A DNA stretch of 64,000 bases from Microbacterium murale (GTDB taxonomy: Bacteria > Actinomycetota > Actinomycetes > Actinomycetales > Microbacteriaceae): positions 1,054,001 to 1,118,000 of the forward strand of contig NZ_BMCM01000001.1 of NCBI RefSeq assembly GCF_014635185.1, written 5' to 3'. The notes under the pieces are model-generated. The model was not told where the DNA came from. It made no database searches and worked only from the letters and a program-made list of their open reading frames with translations. A program made the translations under genes and the position numbers. Of this stretch, positions 58,191 through 64,000 are shown one piece after another; positions within the stretch are counted from its first letter, which is position 1; each line of letters starts with the position of its first letter.

Positions 58191-58718
58191 ATGAGCACCT
58201 CGACTGATGTGCCCCGCGGCGCACGCAAGGCACAGACCTATCTCCCGGAGGCAGAGGGTCGCGATGAGCTTCTCGATTTCGCTGAACTGTTGCGCGAGCT
58301 CGAGGGGTATCTGGCGCAGAACTCGTCCAAAGCAGCACTTGTCGACCCTCAAGGCAACGCCCGCCCGGTTCCGGATGAGATCTTCCGAATCCTCGACCAG
58401 GTGACGAATGCGCTCGCTGCGGGCGAAGGAATCACGATCGTTCCGCAAGGCGCGACGATGACGACGCAGCAGGCAGCGGATTTCCTGGGGATCAGCCGCC
58501 CGACGCTTGTTCGCCTTTTGGAAGCCGATGACATCCCCTTCGAGAAGCCTGGTCGTCATCGTCGAGTCCGACTCGAAGATCTGGTTTCGTACCAGGCAAG
58601 ATTCCGCGCCGAACGTCGCGCCGCTCTCCGTGAGCTGCAGCAGACCACTGCCACCGCGAAGATCCGGATCGGAGACCCGAACAGCGTGAAGCGCATGAAG
58701 GAGCTGGACGCTGAGTGA
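58191..58718 (+). CDS. HTH-domain antitoxin (excisionase-like DNA-binding)
   Basis: A 175-residue protein. The C-terminal half has TMTTQQAADFLGISRPTLVR followed by LLEADDIPFEKPGRHRRVRL and EDLVSYQARF, the MerR-like fold found in excisionases and antitoxins. The N-terminal half (about 1-80) is helical and may neutralise the toxin. It is coupled to the PIN toxin by a GTGA overlap. Longer than classical VapB antitoxins, and of the type seen with PIN_3 toxins in actinobacteria. Probably autoregulates through the repeat at 58156. Confidence 0.82.
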   Translation: MSTSTDVPRGARKAQTYLPEAEGRDELLDFAELLRELEGYLAQNSSKAALVDPQGNARPVPDEIFRILDQVTNALAAGEGITIVPQGATMTTQQAADFLGISRPTLVRLLEADDIPFEKPGRHRRVRLEDLVSYQARFRAERRAALRELQQTTATAKIRIGDPNSVKRMKELDAE

Positions 58719-59266
58719 GTTTTCCTGCGTTCTTCGACACGAATGTCCTGTATGGGGCGCTGATCAACGACTTCATTCTCGAACTCGCTGATCGCGGTCT
58801 ATTCCGGCCACTCTGGTCGAAGGATGTGATGGCCGAACTCGCGAAGAACCTGGTCGCGAACGGTGAGGATCCGCGCCTAGTCGAGAAGCGTGTTGCCACG
58901 ATGGAGCACTACTTTGCGGACGCGATGGTGACGGGCTACGCCGATCTCGTTTCGACGATGACGAACGATGAGAAAGACCGACACGTCCTCGCGGCCGCGG
59001 TTCGCGGTGGCGCGGAAGTGCTTGTCACGTTCAATATGAAGGACTTCCCTGCGGACTCAGTGGAACCGTTCGACCTCGAAGTCGTCCACCCCGATGATTT
59101 CCTTCTGGACCAGCTCGACCTGTTCCACGCGCCCACGTTGCGTGCCTTGGTCGAACTCGTTGAGGGATATGACTCCCCGACGATGACCATCGACGACTTT
59201 CTTCTTGCGCTCATCCGAGCCGGCGTGCCAAAGTTCGCGGAAGCCGTTCGCGCCAGGCTCTACTGA
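58715..59266 (+). CDS. PIN-domain toxin (PIN_3 type)
   Basis: A 183-residue PIN-domain ribonuclease. SFPAFFDTNVLYGALINDFI carries Asp8 and Asn10, followed by LWSKDVMAELAKNL with the Glu. TNDEKDRHVLAAAVRGGAEV then LVTFNMKDFP gives the later acidic residues. The C-terminal helical tail is longer than in VapC of the 629-1057 type. The GTG start overlaps the antitoxin stop. The acidic set appears complete, so an active toxin is expected. Its RNA target is unknown. Confidence 0.84.
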   Translation: MSFPAFFDTNVLYGALINDFILELADRGLFRPLWSKDVMAELAKNLVANGEDPRLVEKRVATMEHYFADAMVTGYADLVSTMTNDEKDRHVLAAAVRGGAEVLVTFNMKDFPADSVEPFDLEVVHPDDFLLDQLDLFHAPTLRALVELVEGYDSPTMTIDDFLLALIRAGVPKFAEAVRARLY

Positions 59267-59291
59267 TTCTCCGCGAACTAAGCTCATCCCC

Positions 59292-60131
59292 ATGCCCTGG
59301 CGCACCATCGAGCTCCACGTCGACCGCGACAGCGTCGCCATGGGCGACGACGTCGAATCCCATGCAAGGACGACGACGCTTCCCAGAGGCGCGCTGCTCA
59401 GCGCCGCGATCGAGCAGTGCTCGCCCGAGATCAAAGCCCAAGGATGGTCATGGGTCGCCGTCGTGGATGGCACGGTCGCCGCAGTCTGGTCAATCGATCA
59501 CGGCGCGCAGCTGCTCGTCGCAGATCGCAAGCTCACGCGCGGCCCGATCGACATACACTTCCGCTACTACGTCCAGATCGATCCAGGATGGCTCTTCGAC
59601 CGTCTCGCACAGGGCGCCCGCGCCAACCTGCGAGAGCTCGAACACGAGTACGCTCCGATCGCGCGCGAGAAGTACCGGGCCGAGCTCCGCCGTCGCGAGC
59701 GGGAGATCGATGCCCGGCTGCTGAGTTCCGAATGCATCGAGGCCATCCGGCACTACCGGGCCGACGTCACGTTGCACGCTGACGTCGCCTGCGAGTTCAC
59801 CCACCAGGGCGAGCCCTGGGTGGTGAAACGCGCCGACACCATGTTGCAGGTGTTCCGCGGCGGAGGCGGTCCGATCGCGTCGATCCGACCCCATGCACTC
59901 GGGGAAGCGTGGCTCGTCGGAATGCTCGGCGCCTCCGCCCGCATCGCTGCGGCCCTTCCGGACCTGCCCGATATCGACCCTCTGCCAGGCCTCGAACTCG
60001 AACCGACGGGAGGACGGTGGATCTCGCACGGAGCGACCGTCGTCCAGGTCAGCACGGAGCTCGCCGCCCGCGTCGCCCGACTCGCCTTCGGGCGTTCGGT
60101 TGCCGAGGTGCGGACGCTTCTCGAAGTCTGA
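59292..60131 (+). CDS. Hypothetical protein, 279 residues
   Basis: ATG 59292 (MPWRTIELHVDRDSVAMGDD) begins 25 bases after the toxin stop, so it may be part of that transcript. An N-terminal mixed alpha/beta segment (VESHARTTTLPRGALLSAAI, GWSWVAVVDGTVAAVWSIDH) and a charged helix (EKYRAELRRREREIDARLLS) precede a C-terminal half with VVKRADTMLQVFRGGGGPIA and PLPGLELEPTGGRW. No family recognised and no signal peptide or catalytic motif seen. Codon use looks like the chromosome. Possibly an orphan species-restricted gene. Confidence 0.6.
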   Translation: MPWRTIELHVDRDSVAMGDDVESHARTTTLPRGALLSAAIEQCSPEIKAQGWSWVAVVDGTVAAVWSIDHGAQLLVADRKLTRGPIDIHFRYYVQIDPGWLFDRLAQGARANLRELEHEYAPIAREKYRAELRRREREIDARLLSSECIEAIRHYRADVTLHADVACEFTHQGEPWVVKRADTMLQVFRGGGGPIASIRPHALGEAWLVGMLGASARIAAALPDLPDIDPLPGLELEPTGGRWISHGATVVQVSTELAARVARLAFGRSVAEVRTLLEV

Positions 60132-60152
60132 ACCCTCTACCCGAAATCCCCT

Positions 60153-60953
60153 TCAGGAGGCGTTGTCTGCACCTGAAGCCAGGTCCACAAGTCCGGAGAG
60201 TTCTGCTGCGGTGGCGCGGAGTGCCGACACCACGCGAGCCTCGACCTCAGGGTCGAACTTCTCGATCGGGATTGAACAGCTGATCGCGTCGACAGCCGAG
60301 CCCCCATGCGGGATGGCAACGGCAACGCAAGCGAGTCCCGGAGTATTCTCACCAATCTCGCGCGCCCACCCTCGTTCGCGCGTCTTCGCGAGATCAGCGA
60401 ACAGCGACGGACGATCAGCCAGCGTGTGCGGCGTGCGTGACTCAAGCTCCTTCGGCAGCAAGGCGTCGACGACGTCGTCGGAGCGAGCTGAGAGTAGTGC
60501 CTTCCCGAGGGAACAAGCATTTGCCGGAAGGCGCCGACCCACGCGTGATGTGCTCCGTAGATGATGCGTCGATTCCCTACTGGCCAAGTAGATGACATCG
60601 CTGCCGTCCAAGCGTGCAACGTGGACCGTTTCGTCCAGTTCTTCCCCCAAGCGACGAAGCAATGGTCCGGAGAACTGGGCGACGAGATCGCGTTCCAGAT
60701 ATGACGAACCTGCCAAGAGTGCGCGGAGGCCGATGCTGTAGCGCCCGGCGCCCGGCTCGAACTGCAGCCAGCCGCGTCCGACCAGCGTGCGGAGCAGGAC
60801 CAGAAGACTCGACTTCGGATACGGAAGCTCGCGGTGTACCTCTGCAAGCGACATCGGACGTGGGGACGAGGCGAGCAGTTCCAAGAGCTCGACCGTCCGC
60901 AGCGCACTCTTGACGGATGTCGGGGCAGTCTCCGTGACCGTGGTCGACGCCAT
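60153..60953 (-). CDS. IclR-family transcriptional regulator
   Basis: A 266-residue regulator. The N-terminal winged helix (SALRTVELLELLASSPRPMS, then LAEVHRELPYPKSSLLVLLR) is followed by an IclR ligand domain with YSIGLRALLAGSSYLERDLV, VHVARLDGSDVIYLAS and GWAREIGENTPGLACVAVAI. IclR members near kdgD genes commonly govern aromatic or sugar-acid catabolism. It diverges from kdgD, and a palindrome sits at the kdgD transcription start, so repression of kdgD and the importer is likely. Confidence 0.88.
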   Translation of the reverse strand: MASTTVTETAPTSVKSALRTVELLELLASSPRPMSLAEVHRELPYPKSSLLVLLRTLVGRGWLQFEPGAGRYSIGLRALLAGSSYLERDLVAQFSGPLLRRLGEELDETVHVARLDGSDVIYLASRESTHHLRSTSRVGRRLPANACSLGKALLSARSDDVVDALLPKELESRTPHTLADRPSLFADLAKTRERGWAREIGENTPGLACVAVAIPHGGSAVDAISCSIPIEKFDPEVEARVVSALRATAAELSGLVDLASGADNAS

Positions 60954-60995
60954 TGTGTACCTCCGAGGTTAGATCTACCGGTCAAAGATTAGCGT

Positions 60996-61042
60996 TTGAC
61001 AGCGCATTCCGTTCGGCCTAGTGTAACTCATGCACATATGTG
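60996..61042 (+). promoter_or_regulatory. kdgD promoter and candidate IclR operator
   Basis: TTGACA (60996-61001), 17 bases, TAGTGT (61019-61024). The perfect 10-base palindrome CACATATGTG (61033-61042) covers the expected start point, a suitable place for a repressor. The ribosome site AGAGAGG lies before ATG 61067. Confidence 0.68.
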
Positions 61043-61066
61043 AACGTTATGCAGAGAGGCGAACAA

Positions 61067-61990
61067 ATGCTCAGTGGATTGCTCTTCTTCCCCGTCACCC
61101 CCTTCCACGAGGAGGGCAGTGTCGATGCGGAAGTGTTGGCATCCCACATCGAGCGCGGCATCGTCGCAGGTGCTGGTGCGGTGTTCGTCGCCTGCGGTAC
61201 GGGTGAGTTCCACGCGTTGAGCGAGTCCGACTACCGGATCGCCGTGCAGACCGCGGTCGAGGTCGCCAACGGCCGAGTTGAGGTAGTCGCGGGTGTGGGC
61301 GGCGCCCTCCCTCTCGCTCAGAACTTCGCTGTCCTCGCCGCCGACGCCGGTGCCGACGGAACCCTCGTTCTCCCTCCGTACCTGGTGGCGGGCCCACCGC
61401 TCGGTCTGGCGAAGTACGTCACCGACATCGTTGATTCTGCACCTCTCCCCGCGATCGTCTATCAGCGGAACAATGCTGTATTTGACCTCGATAGCGCGCG
61501 TGCACTGGCGCAGCACCCGGGAGTCCGCGGCTTCAAAGACGGCATTGGTGATATCGCCCGCGTCAAGGCCATCCGCGAGGTCATCCTCGCTGAGACCGAT
61601 CGAGAGTTCCTCTTCTTCAATGGGATGCCGACTGCTGAGCTGAGCCAACTCGAATATCGCGACGTGGGCGTTGATCTGTATTCGTCCGCAGCATTCGCTT
61701 TCGCCCCTGAGATCGCACTGGCGTTCTATCGGGCCTACGTCGACCACGACGATGTGACGGCCGAGCGAGTGCTGGACACCTTCTACCGGCCGTTCGCGCA
61801 GCTTCGCGACAGCGTCGAGGGGTACGCAGTCGCGCTCATCAAGGCTGGAATGACGCTGCGCGGTCACGACGCCGGGTCGGTACGACCTCCACTGTTGGAC
61901 GTGCGACCCCAGCATGTCGAGCGACTGAACACCATCCTTGACGACGGGCTTCGCCTGGCCGACGAGCTGGCGCTGGCAGGCGCTCGATGA
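61067..61990 (+). CDS. kdgD: 5-dehydro-4-deoxyglucarate dehydratase
   Basis: A 307-residue member of the DapA/N-acetylneuraminate-lyase superfamily. MLSGLLFFPVTPFHEEGSVD is the family start, with GTGEFHALSESD, IVYQRNNAVFDLD (the conserved Tyr) and GVRGFKDGIGDIARVKAIR, in which Lys forms the Schiff base. It dehydrates and decarboxylates 5-dehydro-4-deoxyglucarate to 2-oxoglutarate semialdehyde in glucarate or galactarate use. ATG 61067 is chosen for the ribosome site and homology; an in-frame upstream ATG at 61049 is not supported. First gene of an operon with a family-1 sugar importer. Confidence 0.85.
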   Translation: MLSGLLFFPVTPFHEEGSVDAEVLASHIERGIVAGAGAVFVACGTGEFHALSESDYRIAVQTAVEVANGRVEVVAGVGGALPLAQNFAVLAADAGADGTLVLPPYLVAGPPLGLAKYVTDIVDSAPLPAIVYQRNNAVFDLDSARALAQHPGVRGFKDGIGDIARVKAIREVILAETDREFLFFNGMPTAELSQLEYRDVGVDLYSSAAFAFAPEIALAFYRAYVDHDDVTAERVLDTFYRPFAQLRDSVEGYAVALIKAGMTLRGHDAGSVRPPLLDVRPQHVERLNTILDDGLRLADELALAGAR

Positions 61991-62063
61991 GTTCCATCGT
62001 CAACCGACTCTGACCCTCCACGGTCACCTTTGGTGACCTGACACCCGAGAGAAAACCGAGACT

Positions 62064-63374
62064 ATGAAATCAAAGAAGATTATCGGAGCAACACTGGCCG
62101 TGACGACCCTCGCGGCACTTCTCACCTCGTGCGCCGGCGGCGATGGCGCGGGAGACAGCGGATCGACCACATTGACGTTCTGGGACGGCAACGCCATTCC
62201 AGAACGGACCGAGGTGTGGAAGTCGATTATCGCTGATTTCGAGGAAACGAACCCGGACATCTCGATCGACTATGTCGGCCTACCACAGGACTCGTCGGGG
62301 CAGAAGTTCGACAACGCGATCGCCACCGGCTCTGCGCCGGATATCGGAGTGGTGCCGCGGGGCGACGTTGCCAGCTACCAAGCTCAGGGCGGCCTCACAC
62401 CCCTGGACGACTATCTTGCTGACAGCGATCTCGCGGACCAGATCACTCCGGACTATCTTGATCAGACGAGGGCCGCCTCCACCGATGGCAAGCTCTATGC
62501 ACTGCCGACGCACGCCCTCGTCGACACGATCTGGTACCGCCCTGAGCTGTTCGATGCTGCCGGCGTCACGCCGCCGGACACGTGGGATGAGTTCTACGAT
62601 GCGGCCGCTGCGATCACAGACGCCTCGGCCGGCCGCTTCGGGTTCACTATTCGAGGTGGAGAGGGCGGCGGCTACCAGTTGCTTGCCGATCTGTATTCGG
62701 CATCGGGGATTGACGAGTTCTTCGACAAAGACGGCAAGAGCACACTAAACGACCCGAAGAATCTTGATGCGCTCGAGAAGCTCATCGCGCTATATGGCAA
62801 GGACACGCCCGAAGCCGACGTCACGAACCCCTACCCCCAGATGCTCGCGCAGTTCCAGGGCGGGCAGATCGCGATGATGCAGCACAACATCGGGTCCTAC
62901 CCGACGCTCATGAAGACGTTTGATGATTCACAGGTGAAGGCACTTCCATTGCCGCGCCCAGCAGCCGGCGAGGGCCATGTGGCGGTGTCCGGTCTCCTGC
63001 CGAGCATCGCGATCTACGACCCCGAGCACGCCGATGCGTCGTGGAAGTTCCTTGAATTCGTGATGCAGGCCGACAACGACAGTGCGCTCGCGGAGACCGC
63101 TGCGGGCATCCCGGCAAACATCGAGGCTCAGAGCGCTGATTGGGTGCAGGTGCAACCTGCCATCCAGATGGGCCTCGGCCTCATCAACGACCCTGAGACC
63201 GTGACTGTCGTCGCTCCGACTTATCTGCCGGAGTGGGCAGGGATCATCAAGACAGACGTTGAGCCGTTGTTCCAGAAGGTGCTCCTTGGTGAAGCCGAGC
63301 CGGCCGAGCTGCTGGACACCTGGGCTGGCCTTATCGATGAGGCCCAGGCGAAGTACGAGGAGCGAACCTCCTGA
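62064..63374 (+). CDS. Family 1 sugar ABC substrate-binding lipoprotein
   Basis: A 436-residue lipoprotein with a basic leader MKSKKIIGATLAVTTLAALL and lipobox LLTSC. The SBP_bac_1 core shows TLTFWDGNAIPERTEVWKSI, LYALPTHALVDTIWYRPELF and TPPDTWDEFYDAAAAI. It is the binding protein for the following permease (start shares one base with its stop). Coming after kdgD, a sugar acid or oligouronide is a plausible ligand, but family-1 proteins more often bind neutral oligosaccharides; the assignment is open. Confidence 0.88.
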   Translation: MKSKKIIGATLAVTTLAALLTSCAGGDGAGDSGSTTLTFWDGNAIPERTEVWKSIIADFEETNPDISIDYVGLPQDSSGQKFDNAIATGSAPDIGVVPRGDVASYQAQGGLTPLDDYLADSDLADQITPDYLDQTRAASTDGKLYALPTHALVDTIWYRPELFDAAGVTPPDTWDEFYDAAAAITDASAGRFGFTIRGGEGGGYQLLADLYSASGIDEFFDKDGKSTLNDPKNLDALEKLIALYGKDTPEADVTNPYPQMLAQFQGGQIAMMQHNIGSYPTLMKTFDDSQVKALPLPRPAAGEGHVAVSGLLPSIAIYDPEHADASWKFLEFVMQADNDSALAETAAGIPANIEAQSADWVQVQPAIQMGLGLINDPETVTVVAPTYLPEWAGIIKTDVEPLFQKVLLGEAEPAELLDTWAGLIDEAQAKYEERTS

Positions 63375-64000
63375 TGACCGCCGCATTGGAAACCCGGCCG
63401 GCGTCGGCCGGCCGGGTGGGTAGACCGCCCGAACGGCCACCGCGGAGGAAGCGAAAAGGCCGCCTGACGCCGTACATGCTGCTCGCTCCTACCGCTGTTC
63501 TGATCGCCGTCTTCCTGGTGTATCCGGTGGGCAGCGTGTTCTACTACAGCCTGCAGAAGTACAACATCACCCAGCCCTACGACAACGGATTCGTGGGCTT
63601 CGATAACTTCGTCAAGATCTGGAGCGACCCCACCTTCTGGAGCAGCCTTCGCTTCACAGGTCAGTGGGTTGTGGTGGAAGTCGGCCTCCAACTCATCTTC
63701 GGCCTAATCCTCGCGCTCGTGGTGAACGAGACATTCAAGGGTCGCGGCATCGCCAGAGCCCTCTCCTTCGCCCCCTGGGCGGTTTCAGGGGTACTGACCA
63801 CGACACTCTGGTTGCTCATCTACAACCCGATCTCCGGGTTCAGCAAGTACTTCGCAGACTGGGGCCTGGTGCCCTACGGCACGAGCATCCTTTCGAGCGG
63901 CGACGGTGCGTTCTGGGGAGCAGTCATCGCTGAGCTCTGGAAGGGCATTCCCTTCTTCGCGATCCTCATCCTTGCGGATCTGCAATCGGCCTCGCCCGAA
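63374..64000 (+). CDS. Sugar ABC transporter permease (MalF-like), cut by window end
   Basis: ATG 63374 overlaps the previous stop by one base. The 209 visible codons give a cytosolic basic start (RPPRRKRKGRLTPYMLLAPT), the first helix TAVLIAVFLVYPVGSVFYYS, a periplasmic loop with FVGFDNFVKIW, and at least three more helices including SFAPWAVSGVLTTTLWLLIY; the EAA loop would lie just beyond the end. It is a CUT1 permease; the partner permease is expected outside. No frameshift is visible. Confidence 0.88.
   Translation, partial: MTAALETRPASAGRVGRPPERPPRRKRKGRLTPYMLLAPTAVLIAVFLVYPVGSVFYYSLQKYNITQPYDNGFVGFDNFVKIWSDPTFWSSLRFTGQWVVVEVGLQLIFGLILALVVNETFKGRGIARALSFAPWAVSGVLTTTLWLLIYNPISGFSKYFADWGLVPYGTSILSSGDGAFWGAVIAELWKGIPFFAILILADLQSASPE

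Overview
The window is high-GC DNA with dense, mostly overlapping operons, GTG and TTG starts alongside ATG, and Gly-rich lipoprotein leaders. Gene content is typical of a free-living actinomycete: LigB-type ATP-dependent ligase, GH92 mannosidase with carbohydrate-binding modules, many LacI, DeoR, TetR and IclR regulators, and several sugar ABC importers. This fits Microbacteriaceae, most likely Microbacterium, although the genus is inferred from style and gene content only. No rRNA, tRNA or CRISPR array was seen.

Layout. (1) 0-4.4 kb: TetR regulator, FitAB/VapBC-type toxin-antitoxin pair, DUF2188-like protein and beta-keto-acid cleavage enzyme, then a divergent SDR/TetR pair and a decayed MHS-transporter fragment. 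(2) 4.4-11.9 kb: a ribose/AI-2-type ABC importer operon ending in dhaK-dhaL, facing a DeoR regulator across a region with a good promoter and two strong palindromes. (3) 12-17.9 kb: small housekeeping and redox genes (membrane protein, DUF4188/MerR pair, DNA ligase, TetR/zinc alcohol dehydrogenase pair), plus a pair of long hairpin repeats at about 14.0 and 14.4 kb. (4) 17.9-31.2 kb: two divergent operons. The left one encodes an uncharacterised large protein, an uncharacterised small protein and a LacI regulator. The right one encodes a Dpp-type ABC importer, a histidine phosphatase, an EEP phosphoesterase, the substrate-binding protein, a second large protein, an FAD oxidoreductase, a second small protein and a GDPD phosphodiesterase. 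This is my leading candidate for an undescribed catabolic system. (5) 31.2-43.6 kb: a complete alpha-mannoside utilisation regulon (ABC importer, AGE-type isomerase, ManA-like isomerase, ROK kinase, LacI, secreted GH92 mannosidase). Its promoters share one operator, TGGTAACGTTACCA. (6) 43.7-47 kb: two pyridoxamine-oxidase-like proteins, a WYL regulator and an NmrA-like protein. (7) 47.1-56 kb: a defence island of visibly lower GC. It has a PD-(D/E)XK protein, a giant fused N6-adenine/permuted C5-cytosine methyltransferase, and McrC-McrB. It abuts a truncated near-identical copy of the SDR gene from region 1. (8) 56-60 kb: two envelope-type hypotheticals, a second PIN toxin-antitoxin pair and an orphan hypothetical. 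(9) 60-64 kb: IclR regulator diverging from kdgD and a family-1 sugar ABC importer, probably for sugar-acid (glucarate/galactarate-type) use; the permease runs off the window end.

Working logic: most of the window is carbon scavenging. Each import module is paired with a local regulator whose probable operator can be read directly over a -10 or start site, interrupted by one acquired defence island.
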